Part shown: piece by piece, positions 16,267-22,919 of the stretch
How positions within the stretch are numbered: position 1 is the first letter of the stretch
Layout of the letters: every line of letters begins with the position of its first letter
Assembly (NCBI GenBank): GCA_031265645.1
Contig: JAISCJ010000096.1
Location: forward strand, 1 to 22,919
Length of the DNA: 22,919 nucleotides
Reading direction: 5' to 3'
Source: Holosporales bacterium
GTDB lineage: Bacteria; Pseudomonadota; Alphaproteobacteria; BNTO01
The notes under the pieces: model-generated
What the model was told of the DNA's origin: nothing
The model's database searches: none
Seen by the model: only the letters and a program-made list of their open reading frames with translations
Made by a program: the position numbers and the translations under genes

Positions 16267-16559
16267 AAATATACATAGTGCTCAAAGATTAATTGTACAC
16301 GATGTTTACGCAATTCGCAAATATGCGATTTCAGGCTATAAACATAATTTACAGATTGCCATTAATCTACAGAGTTTGGTATTTTGTGGGAAAGAGGGAA
16401 TTCGGATGTAGTCATTGTAGAGTTGTTTCGTGCTGCAATAACTGCATTTTTAGGACCTTAAGGTTCGGAAAATGATCAAAGGGGGGCCGTAGTCATATTG
16501 GCGGAGATTGTGCGCGTTTGTCCGATGTTGTTTTGTCCCTTTAGATACTGGAGTATACA
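16267..16559. other. Divergent spacer between typA and the first island gene
   Basis: About 290 bases without a supportable gene. It must hold promoters for typA (leftward) and for the LRR-like gene (rightward). Visible features are a small palindrome tcgcaaatatgcga, a palindrome accttaaggt near 16454-16463, and a G-rich run ggggggcc near 16481. The last 25 bases (cctttagatactggag) resemble the bases before the paralogue start at 20703 (cctttaatatatggag). No terminator or RNA gene was recognised. Confidence 0.5.
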
Positions 16560-17522
16560 ATGCTTTATAATTATTATGGCAGCCTTATAAAAAAGGTATG
16601 TTGCGCGTTTGGCCTTACGATTGCTGGGGTTGAGGGTATTATTGCAAATACAGAAGTGGCATTGGTGTCGGATAAGACCAGTGACACACGTTTTATTCGT
16701 CGCTCGCCTTCTTGTCCTGCCAATCTTAGCCGTGCGAAAAACGACGAGCATAACATTCCTGCTGTTGAGATTTTTAACACAATTACGATTCCTACCCTTA
16801 TGGCAAAGCAGAAGGAGCTAATGATTATTTCTGAGTATGTAAATACGATCAATATGTTAAGAAAAGCAGAACGAGCACGTGAAGATCAGCAGAGGCGCAT
16901 AAATGAATTCAAAGCAAACAAGGCGCAGTTTACAAGGAGCATACCACACAGAAAAGGTAGTGGCAAGCGCAGTTGGCAAGTAAAACACCGACAGATGAAT
17001 AATGAATTATTGAATCTCGAGAGGCAGTGTGATACACTGCGCGAAAAGTTGGAGCGCGAATGCTTACTGGCCTGTAAATGCTCACAATCTCTCCAGTTTG
17101 GCGGAACATCGATGGTCGTGTTGTTCCAGTACGCACCAGAGCAACCTCTGCCCATTGAGAGCGAATATGAACAGGAAGGAGGGGTTTTATACACTGTTGA
17201 AGGATGCCCCGATATAAAAAAATCGAAAGACCTTGCTCTCCTACTAGACCAATGCAAAATAGATACTATTCGCTCTCTCACTTTCGAGGATCAAGAGATT
17301 GATGATCGGTTTATGTGGCTTTGGAACATACTTTTTCGCGACTGCACGCTTGATTCTCTATCTTTCACTGGTTGCAGATTTCTTGATCCAGGTGCGTATG
17401 GTGTGTTATACGATCGGAGGATAGGTAGTCTGACGATTCGCGGTTGCGGGCTAGCAGCAGAACAAGCTAGTATATTTTCGCATTATGATTCGTTCGGCAC
17501 GACGGTGAAGATAGGCGATTAA
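16560..17522 (+). CDS. Secreted coiled-coil and LRR-like protein, paralogue A, C-terminally truncated
   Basis: Predicted exported protein of 320 residues. N-terminal hydrophobic segment (about 9-29, VCCAFGLTIAGVEG) as signal peptide. Residues 90-172 are highly charged and probably coiled coil (RKAERAREDQQRRINEF, NNELLNLERQCDTLREKLER). Residues 233-312 contain LRR-like units (LDSLSFTGCRFL, IGSLTIRGCGL). The N-terminus and the LRR part align with the protein at 20703-21311; the coiled-coil part is an insertion that the shorter paralogue lacks. The gene stops just where the paralogue continues with a LDLSDN-type repeat, and the following bases still encode recognisable C-terminal sequence in another frame. 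GGAG lies eight bases before the ATG. Function unknown; an effector-like role is inferred. Confidence 0.72.
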   Translation: MLYNYYGSLIKKVCCAFGLTIAGVEGIIANTEVALVSDKTSDTRFIRRSPSCPANLSRAKNDEHNIPAVEIFNTITIPTLMAKQKELMIISEYVNTINMLRKAERAREDQQRRINEFKANKAQFTRSIPHRKGSGKRSWQVKHRQMNNELLNLERQCDTLREKLERECLLACKCSQSLQFGGTSMVVLFQYAPEQPLPIESEYEQEGGVLYTVEGCPDIKKSKDLALLLDQCKIDTIRSLTFEDQEIDDRFMWLWNILFRDCTLDSLSFTGCRFLDPGAYGVLYDRRIGSLTIRGCGLAAEQASIFSHYDSFGTTVKIGD

Positions 17523-17655
17523 GCTAATCGTTTATCCAAGTTTTGTAAAACAACACTTTTGGATGGTGTGCTTTTAAATATTGATATTGTCTGTAAATAA
17601 TTTTGATCAAATTCCTATAGAGCAAATTAACTCTGATAACTGGACCGCATATTAG
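17523..17655 (+). pseudogene. Decayed C-terminal tail of paralogue A
   Basis: After the stop at 17520-17522 the DNA still aligns with the end of the paralogue at 21140-21290. From 17596 a different frame reads NNFDQIPIEQINSDNWTAY and then stops, against NNFDQEVIDGITSDNKAY in the intact copy. The DNA segment aataattttgatcaa is shared exactly. At least one nonsense change and one frameshift are therefore needed to explain the current end. Confidence 0.65.
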
Positions 17656-17770
17656 GAGGAGTAGACCAATCTGTTTTTTTTATAAGAACGGGGACAGACG
17701 AAGCTGTTGATCTTACTGGATTATCTACTTCGTCTCATTGTTTTCGTTATGCATAGCACGTCATATTGTG

Positions 17771-17807
17771 CCTCGGTACTATTCTAAAAAAAGGAATAGT
17801 GTCGAGG
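17771..17807. terminator. Bidirectional hairpin terminator
   Basis: Stem cctcggtactattc (17771-17784) pairs with gaatagtgtcgagg (17794-17807): 14 pairs including two G-T wobbles, with a nine-base A-rich loop. It lies eight bases beyond the stop of the leftward repeat-protein frame and downstream of the rightward LRR-like gene, so it can serve both. T tracts after the stem are short (gctttag on the right). Confidence 0.55.
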
Positions 17808-17815
17808 CTTTAGCA

Positions 17816-19015
17816 TCATTCGAACACATGAAATGATATGCGATTAGTGAGATCCTGAACCTTACCAACAACATCTAGTTGGAGGATATCTGCTGGTGTT
17901 GTAGCTACTATTGCGGCAGCACCAGCTCTTCCCGCTGAGTGTACTATTTGTATTGCCATTTGATGTGGTATAGTATTTCCTTTTTTGAAATCTGCGAGAT
18001 CTATTTCTGGGTATTCTGGGAGTGCTAGATCATCTAGTGCTCGGAGTCTTAGTTCAGATAGTGCTGCTACTGCACTCTCTGCTGCGGTTTGATTTGATTG
18101 TATTACTGCTCTTGATGCGGCTGCGAATGGTAGTATTGCGCCCGCTATTGTTTGTGGGAGGTTTCGTAACATGCATTCGATTGAGACTGGGAAGCTTGCT
18201 GATTGTACTGCTTGTACTGCTTGTGCTGCTGCGTGTACTGCTGCTTGTGCTTGTTCTTGTTCTAATTTTGCTTGTACTTGTTCTGATTTTGCTTGTACTT
18301 GTTCTTGTATTGCTCGTTCTAGTACTGATTGTGCTTGATCTAGTCCTGCTTGTGCTTGTGCGAGTACTGCTTGTGCTTGTGCTTGTGCTACGTCTGCTTG
18401 TGCTTGTGCGAGTACTGCTTGTACTGCTTGTGCTTGTTCTAGTCTTGCTTGTTCTAGTCCTGCTTGTGCTCGTGCTTGTCTTGCTTGTGCTTGTTTTAGT
18501 ACTGCTTGTGCTTGTCTTGCTTGTGCTTGTGCTTGTGCTAGTTCTTGATCTAGTCCTACTTGTGCTTGTGTTAGTGCTGCTTGTGCTTGTGCCGTACAAA
18601 CATTTAATGCATTCACTACTAACAGTTCTGATTTTGCTGCTGCAACTGTTGCTGCCATTTGTAACACTGCGGGATGTTTTAAAAGTATGCTTGGTTGTTG
18701 TGATGCTGATGGTAGTGGCGAAACGGCAGTCCTTATCAGGTCTGCGTTTGTCGCTATCGTTGCATCTGGGACTGGATTACTAGCAACAGCTCCTCGCAGT
18801 GCAACTTCTGTTATAGCAGCCTTATATGCTGCACAACATATTTGCGCGCGAACGTTTCCTGGCTGGAAGTTTACAGCTTTACCAAGGCGCTCTATTGACT
18901 TAGCCGTTGTTGCTGCATTTGCTGCTGTGCTTCCTATTGATTCTATTGCTGCTTCTTGGGGCGGTGGTGGGGCAGAACCCAACTTCCGCCCACTGGCATG
19001 CCAATTAACGTCCAT
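17816..19015 (-). CDS. Ala/Gln-rich helical repeat protein; likely C-terminal half of a frameshifted protein
   Basis: Open frame of 399 residues with no signal peptide of its own and no convincing Shine-Dalgarno before its first ATG. It opens with a Pro-rich linker (GSAPPPPQEAA), then an Ala-rich helical region (22-140). A long low-complexity array of AQAQA and VLAQAQAGL units follows (141-272), then a globular-looking end (273-399: FPVSIECMLRNLP, LPEYPEIDLADFKKG). The array should form continuous helix or coiled coil. Its first 73 bases overlap the end of the upstream secreted frame at 18943-20190. A single-base shift in the overlap would make one protein of about 790 residues. Real coding is supported by the length, the linker and the terminator just past the stop; independent translation is doubtful. 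No family recognised. Confidence 0.6.
   Translation of the reverse strand: MDVNWHASGRKLGSAPPPPQEAAIESIGSTAANAATTAKSIERLGKAVNFQPGNVRAQICCAAYKAAITEVALRGAVASNPVPDATIATNADLIRTAVSPLPSASQQPSILLKHPAVLQMAATVAAAKSELLVVNALNVCTAQAQAALTQAQVGLDQELAQAQAQARQAQAVLKQAQARQARAQAGLEQARLEQAQAVQAVLAQAQADVAQAQAQAVLAQAQAGLDQAQSVLERAIQEQVQAKSEQVQAKLEQEQAQAAVHAAAQAVQAVQSASFPVSIECMLRNLPQTIAGAILPFAAASRAVIQSNQTAAESAVAALSELRLRALDDLALPEYPEIDLADFKKGNTIPHQMAIQIVHSAGRAGAAAIVATTPADILQLDVVGKVQDLTNRISFHVFE
18200..18595 (-). repeat. Low-complexity tandem codon array (Ala-Gln repeats)
   Basis: About 400 bases built from degenerate units of GCACAAGCA, CAAGCACAAGCA and GTACTCGCACAAGCA (minus strand), mostly in multiples of three. 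It encodes AQ-rich helix in the minus frame. It also opens long artificial Leu-Val or Ser-Thr frames on other strands and frames. Such arrays change length by slippage and recombination. Confidence 0.85.
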
Positions 19016-20190
19016 CTATACCCAGTAGGGAGCTCATCCGTAAGAAGATACAAATGACCCAAAGAATCCCTTAATAGTGAATATATGGGGATATCTGTGG
19101 AATCGTGATTCGGCACAATGAAAGCACCTGCTGCAACAGGTGCTTCCAACATAGTCATCTTAGCAAAGTTCGATATTGGTTGTGAACAATTCATTGACCC
19201 ATTTCCAGCAGGTAGAATCACTGGTGTTCCAGCTGGTCTTCTTGCTGCGTTCATAGCATCGTTAATAGCATCAAGTACTGCAATACACGCGCTAGACGAT
19301 CCTAGCACTCCGGCCACGTCATGTTTTAACCAAGTTTTACTATTATCACAATATAAATGAATATTAAGTTTGGGACATGCATTCAGTAGATCCGCATAGT
19401 ATTCAAGACATGAATAGTTTCCGTTAGATGTGTTCGGATGCGCACAAACTATTTCGGTCGTATAAATATGTAAGTGCCCATTCGGTCCTGCTGCTCCAAG
19501 TTCTCCTACCTCCGGGCCATCTGCGGGGGCCAAGAATGCACCAGCGACTATTCCAGGAGCTCCTCTAAACCCATTCTGTGCCGCGTCCACAACATTTAGA
19601 CCACCATATGCATTTTCTAGGGCAACTATAGCCAACTGCCTTTCAGTATGTATGTCTGTATTATAATTCAAAAGGGCTCCCCCTGCGGCGGGATTGTTTT
19701 GAGTGAGCACGCCATCACTGGGAGCGCTACGCTTGGCTCCAATATACACGGGAGCAGGAAAAGCAGCACCCGTTTTAATGAAAGTAGCGGCACCGCTCAT
19801 TTGCCAAACAACATTGCATACTTCGACGCCCGTGGCTTCTGGTGTTGAGAGGGGCATCGCTAGTGGTAGATCATCCTTCGCAAGAAAAGGACCTCGACCA
19901 GCTGCTCTAAGCTGACTCACGCAATTAGCAAAACTACCTACACTTACCACAGGTGTACCTGACGGTGGTGTCGGGATAAATACACCAGCGGGCCTTTTGT
20001 CGTTAGTTACAGCAGGGACAACAACACCACCACCAACACCACCAACAACAACTCCAGCATTAACAGCATCAACAGAAATAGCACCAGGAGCAGGAGGAGC
20101 AGGAGCAACAGTAATATCTCCCCAAACACAATTCAGTGCGAGAAAAGATGCTAATGACCCTTTTAGGGCGCGATTGAAAAAGCTCTTCAT
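18943..20190 (-). CDS. Secreted protein with deaminase-like motifs (putative effector or toxin)
   Basis: Chosen start at 20190 gives 415 residues with a clear signal peptide (MKSFFNRALKGSLASFLALN, cut near VWG). The frame is open 19 codons further up to 20247; neither start has a good Shine-Dalgarno. A Pro/Ala/Gly/Val-rich linker follows. The central part has the motif order of the cytidine-deaminase fold: DIHTERQLAIVALENA, giving H-x-E (His181, Glu183) at a helix start; then a strand GHLHIYTTEIVC (Cys249); Cys261 at the next helix start (SCLEYYADLL); then a strand NIHLYCDN. The spacing C-x11-C and the IYT-E-C wording recall toxin-type deaminases such as the XOO_2897 or OTT_1508 groups; this is from memory and untested. 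The C-terminus (GSWVLPHHRPKKQQ) looks like out-of-frame sequence, consistent with a frameshift into the repeat frame. No immunity gene is evident nearby. Confidence 0.72.
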   Translation of the reverse strand: MKSFFNRALKGSLASFLALNCVWGDITVAPAPPAPGAISVDAVNAGVVVGGVGGGVVVPAVTNDKRPAGVFIPTPPSGTPVVSVGSFANCVSQLRAAGRGPFLAKDDLPLAMPLSTPEATGVEVCNVVWQMSGAATFIKTGAAFPAPVYIGAKRSAPSDGVLTQNNPAAGGALLNYNTDIHTERQLAIVALENAYGGLNVVDAAQNGFRGAPGIVAGAFLAPADGPEVGELGAAGPNGHLHIYTTEIVCAHPNTSNGNYSCLEYYADLLNACPKLNIHLYCDNSKTWLKHDVAGVLGSSSACIAVLDAINDAMNAARRPAGTPVILPAGNGSMNCSQPISNFAKMTMLEAPVAAGAFIVPNHDSTDIPIYSLLRDSLGHLYLLTDELPTGYRWTLIGMPVGGSWVLPHHRPKKQQ

Positions 20191-20702
20191 GCCTTTATTA
20201 TTTGGCGGCAATGCAGCGTCATGTATTAATAAGAGATTGCTATTCATAAAAAAACATCATAAGTTAAAACCCCATATGTTCATAGTAAAACGAAAGATGA
20301 AGGCATTGCAAGTAGGAAAAAAAGTATTGCGTGATTATAATGTTAATTTAGCAATTTAATAAATAAGTAACTATGCTGTTATCTAAAGAAAATCAGAGTA
20401 CCCCTTATATAAAATGCTTCTTAAAAAATGACGAATGCAAGCAGACACGTGTTTGAGTAAGTAAATACCACAATTATTTTAGATTACGCAGGCTATTATA
20501 ATTAAAGTTGCCATTTATTTTAAAAATCTTATATACTGCCGATCGGAGTTTTCAGAAAAAGTTAATGCGGACTTATTTGGGCGATGCGGTGTTGTTTTTT
20601 GTGCAAGAAACCTGAAACACGTCGAGATAATTCGATTGTATTTATGAAATTTTGCCGACCTTTTTCAGGAGTTATTTCTGCCTTTAATATATGGAGGATC
20701 TG
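20191..20702. other. A/T-rich divergent spacer
   Basis: About 510 bases between the leftward deaminase-like gene and the rightward LRR-like gene. It is markedly A/T-rich with no frame I can support. It should contain promoters in both directions. Seen: TATAAT on the minus strand at 20334-20339, the palindrome acacgtgt near 20444-20451, and the ribosome-binding site ggagg for the right-hand gene at about 20693-20697. No tRNA, terminator or array of short repeats was found. Confidence 0.5.
20334..20339 (-). promoter_or_regulatory. Candidate -10 element for the deaminase-like gene
   Basis: TATAAT on the minus strand about 145 bases before the chosen start, with TTATTA 17 bases upstream as a poor -35. 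The remote position implies a long leader. Confidence 0.2.
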
Positions 20703-21311
20703 ATGTTTTACAATTGTTTTTATGGAATTATAAAAATGGTATGTTGCGCGTTCTGTGTTACGATTGTTGGGGCGAGTGGGGTTTATGCAGGTGATGACAT
20801 GGCGGAAGGCTCTGTCTCTTTTTTTTATACTGGAGGTTCTGACAAATTAGAGGTAAGAAACATCTTCGACATAGATGCAGTGCAATTAGATCGTGTCAAC
20901 GCTATCACTTTAGTTAATCAAGAGCCCGATGATCAGTTTACATGGTTTTGGGACATATTTTTTCGATCTCGTAATCTTGACTCTCTTTCATTTATTGGTT
21001 GTTCCTTCCTTGGTTGGAGTACATTGGATATGCTGTACGATAGTAGTATAACCAGCTTGACAGTCAGCAATTGCGGACTCGTCGCAGAACAAGCTAACGA
21101 GATACTGCGTTACGCCTACTCTGGTAGAACCCGAAATATAGATCTATCAGACAATTTGTTAGGACAAAATGGGCAGTTGTTTAGGAAGGGTTTATCGGGA
21201 GTATATTTAGAGACATTAAATATATCTGGTAATAATTTTGATCAAGAAGTCATAGATGGGATAACGTCTGACAACAAGGCATACAAAAGTATTGGCCAGA
21301 TTATTTTTTAA
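20703..21311 (+). CDS. Secreted LRR-like protein, paralogue B
   Basis: Protein of 202 residues. The start at 20703 is chosen over the in-frame ATG at 20691 because GGAGG lies six bases before it and because MFYNCFYG aligns with MLYNYYG of paralogue A. Signal peptide about 1-29 (VCCAFCVTIVGASGVYAG). After a short acidic linker come LRR-like units: LDSLSFIGCSFL, ITSLTVSNCGL, IDLSDNLLGQNG and LETLNISGNNF. The last two match the N-x-L pattern of classical LRRs rather than the BspA type at 13-5104. Compared with paralogue A it lacks the coiled coil but keeps a complete C-terminus. Probably exported; partner unknown. Confidence 0.75.
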   Translation: MFYNCFYGIIKMVCCAFCVTIVGASGVYAGDDMAEGSVSFFYTGGSDKLEVRNIFDIDAVQLDRVNAITLVNQEPDDQFTWFWDIFFRSRNLDSLSFIGCSFLGWSTLDMLYDSSITSLTVSNCGLVAEQANEILRYAYSGRTRNIDLSDNLLGQNGQLFRKGLSGVYLETLNISGNNFDQEVIDGITSDNKAYKSIGQIIF

Positions 21312-21369
21312 AGGAATCGTTATGCATAGCTGTGCGCGGAGATCCTATTGGATTTATGCCGCTCTGCGA

Positions 21370-21960
21370 TCACACTTCGTTTTCGCCCCATTGGCTAAGC
21401 TTTACCAACGCCGCTTTGACTAGTTGTTCAGTAGAACAATCCGTCGAAGCTTCCGATAAACTGCGCACAATTCTGTTTGCAAGACTGGATTCATAACCAA
21501 GTGCGACAAGAGCAAAAACTGCGTCCTTCGTTCGCTCGTCTTTTTCGCCCTGGAATGACTTTATTATTTTGGAGTTTTTTAATTCAACGATGAGGCGCTC
21601 AGCCATTTTATTTCCTACCCCATCAGCACTCGTTAGTGCGTGTCGGTCTTGAGCTATTATTGCATTTGAGATTTCTGCAAGCGACATTGCAGACAAAATG
21701 GACAGCCCCGCTTTAGGTCCAACTCCTTGAACGCCAGTCACTTCGCGAAAAAGCAATTGCTCATCATGGGTTAAAAAGCCGCATAACAACTGTGACTCGG
21801 CGCGAATAATGTGCTCAATCCAAAGCGCAACCTCCGTTCCAGGCGAAAGGTTTCCGACTGTTCGCTTCGAGCAATGCACGCCGTAGCAGACCCCATGTAC
21901 GCAAACATGCACGCAGTCGCCAATGATAAAATCAACAATGCCATACAATTTTGTTATCAC
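21370..21960 (-). CDS. ruvA: Holliday junction branch migration protein RuvA
   Basis: Binds four-way DNA junctions and loads the RuvB motor. In 196 residues: the N-terminal OB domain from MITKLYGIVDFI; the helix-hairpin-helix pair VTGVQGVGPKAGLSIL (74-89) and DGVGNKMAERLIVELK (113-128); and the C-terminal RuvB-contacting domain (DAVFALVALGYE). It starts with GTG at 21958-21960, overlapping the stop of the upstream transporter gene by four bases (GTGA), which implies translational coupling. ruvB, normally next, is not downstream; the convergent LRR-like gene ends 58 bases away. Confidence 0.96.
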   Translation of the reverse strand: MITKLYGIVDFIIGDCVHVCVHGVCYGVHCSKRTVGNLSPGTEVALWIEHIIRAESQLLCGFLTHDEQLLFREVTGVQGVGPKAGLSILSAMSLAEISNAIIAQDRHALTSADGVGNKMAERLIVELKNSKIIKSFQGEKDERTKDAVFALVALGYESSLANRIVRSLSEASTDCSTEQLVKAALVKLSQWGENEV

Positions 21961-22919
21961 TTTGCCTTCCCACTGATTTCCTTCGTAAAGCTATCGGCCT
22001 TCGTTTCTAACGACTTGGGTTGAGTGTTCCACGTAAACAAAAAGCAAACAGCGCCTGCACACGATGCCAGGAATAGCATCATCAGCACCCCGTCCCAGCC
22101 ATATTTGCTACTTGCTACGGAGGCTACAACCTTTCCAGACAGTGTTGTTCCGATATATCCGAACGAACCAGTCAAGCCAGACGCAGATCCAGCCGCACGC
22201 TTTGACGCAACATCCACAGCGGACACCCCAACCATAGTTTGCGGGCCGGCGACGAAAAAGCCGAGCAGGAACATAACAAACGATGGCAGCACGTATGTAA
22301 AAAGTGCGCCTTCGCCAACTGGAAGCTTTATCATTCCCCACATAGATAGCGCCAAGCCCAACATATAAAGGAATCCAGCTCGTCCGCGACGCCCTTTAAA
22401 ATACGTATCCGATAAAATTCCGGCTGCGATTGCGCCTAGGGCTCCAGCGAGATTGAATACCGTCATAAAACCGCCTGACGCAATCTGTGAGCAGCCTTTG
22501 GCTTGTACTAGAAACATTGGAGCCCAAAAAAGCAATCCCATTCTAACAAAATAAATGAAGAAATTAGCAGGACACATTGCCCACACAGTTTTGCTTCGTA
22601 GGACCCGTTTTACCAAAATTTCAAACGACGTCATCTGAGCGCATTCATCTTCGTCTTTTGTTGATAAACCTTTGAACGTTTCAACATTCGGCAAATTGAC
22701 TTCCTGAGGGCCATCTCTGACTCCCCAATAAACAAACCCTGCAATCAATATGCAAAGCACACCAGGACCAAAGAACGCAAACCGCCAGCCGTACTGAATC
22801 AATAACATGGGAAGAACAAGGCCAACCAGTGCTGACCCTAATTGCTGAGATGAACTCCACAGTGCCCAACAAGTCCCGATTTCCTTAGGGCTAAACCAAT
22901 GAGCAAGCATTTTGGCACA
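21957..22919 (-). CDS. MFS transporter of the organophosphate/sugar-phosphate antiporter type (partial)
   Basis: The gene enters from beyond the right edge; 320 C-terminal residues are visible, with the first in-frame Met at 22910 being internal. The visible part begins CAKMLAHWFSPKEIGTCWALW, the region after helix 3 that characterises the GlpT/UhpC group (glycerol-3-phosphate or hexose-phosphate/phosphate exchange). About eight to nine further membrane segments follow, including FFIYFVRMGLLFWAPMFL and a loop with SDTYFKGRRGRAGF. Such carriers let intracellular bacteria take phosphorylated metabolites from the host; the actual substrate is unknown. The stop overlaps ruvA. Confidence 0.88.
   Translation of the reverse strand, partial: CAKMLAHWFSPKEIGTCWALWSSSQQLGSALVGLVLPMLLIQYGWRFAFFGPGVLCILIAGFVYWGVRDGPQEVNLPNVETFKGLSTKDEDECAQMTSFEILVKRVLRSKTVWAMCPANFFIYFVRMGLLFWAPMFLVQAKGCSQIASGGFMTVFNLAGALGAIAAGILSDTYFKGRRGRAGFLYMLGLALSMWGMIKLPVGEGALFTYVLPSFVMFLLGFFVAGPQTMVGVSAVDVASKRAAGSASGLTGSFGYIGTTLSGKVVASVASSKYGWDGVLMMLFLASCAGAVCFLFTWNTQPKSLETKADSFTKEISGKAK

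Noticed and set aside
18022..18783. Long plus-strand open frame rich in Leu and Val over the repeat array
   Set aside because: It is the antisense reading of the Ala-Gln codon repeats (GCACAA reads as TTGTGC). It has no plausible signals, and its composition is an artefact.
18950..18990. Programmed -1 frameshift signal in the overlap of the two frames
   Set aside because: No X-XXY-YYZ heptamer or obvious downstream pseudoknot is visible; a mutation in a short G or C run is simpler.

Overview
The window reads as a chromosome segment of a host-associated, probably obligately intracellular alphaproteobacterium. Ribosomal protein S15 and NusG have strongly alphaproteobacterial sequences, for example the [16 protein letters not shown] and VLVPTEE/VEVRRGAK-like signatures. 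The accessory genes are of the kind seen in protist- or arthropod-associated lineages: secreted leucine-rich-repeat proteins, decaying genes, and a palindromic repeat inserted in a coding gene. Placement near Holosporales or another Rickettsiales-like group is inference; no rRNA is present to settle it.

Layout. (1) Positions 1-5210, minus strand: four tandem paralogous genes for secreted, cysteine-rich BspA-type (LRR_5) proteins made of a 48-residue module, plus the remnant 3' end of a fifth copy. Their module numbers differ (about 7, 6, 6, 5), and each begins at a homopolymeric A tract that has lost one base in the third gene. (2) 5297-7369: a frameshifted and truncated drug-efflux-type MFS gene, then a gene for a secreted protein of unknown function that carries a palindromic element inside its reading frame. 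(3) 7459-11419, minus strand: yajC-secD-secF, the Sec translocon accessory operon, followed by a PhzF-family gene. (4) 11602-12071: a small orphan membrane protein and a second, intergenic copy of the palindromic element with perfect 12-bp inverted ends. (5) 12141-16256, minus strand: core information-processing genes typA, truB, rpsO, tRNA-Trp, secE and nusG. (6) 16560-21311: an accessory island of secreted proteins. Two paralogous LRR-like genes on the plus strand, one with a decayed tail, flank a minus-strand pair of overlapping frames. The upstream frame of that pair has a signal peptide and a deaminase-like motif set (H-x-E, then C-x11-C). The downstream frame is an Ala/Gln-rich helical repeat protein. 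A one-base frameshift probably split one protein of about 790 residues. (7) 21370 to the end, minus strand: ruvA, translationally coupled to an organophosphate-type MFS transporter that runs off the window.

The housekeeping genes cover protein export (YajC-SecD-SecF, SecE), transcription and translation (NusG, S15, TruB, TypA, tRNA-Trp) and recombination (RuvA). Several usual neighbours are missing: rplK after nusG, pnp after rpsO, ruvB after ruvA. This indicates a rearranged genome. The accessory genes nearly all encode Sec-type signal peptides, so the region looks like a reservoir of exported, rapidly evolving, possibly host-directed proteins. The most interesting candidate is the putative secreted deaminase at 18943-20190 with its repeat-rich partner frame.
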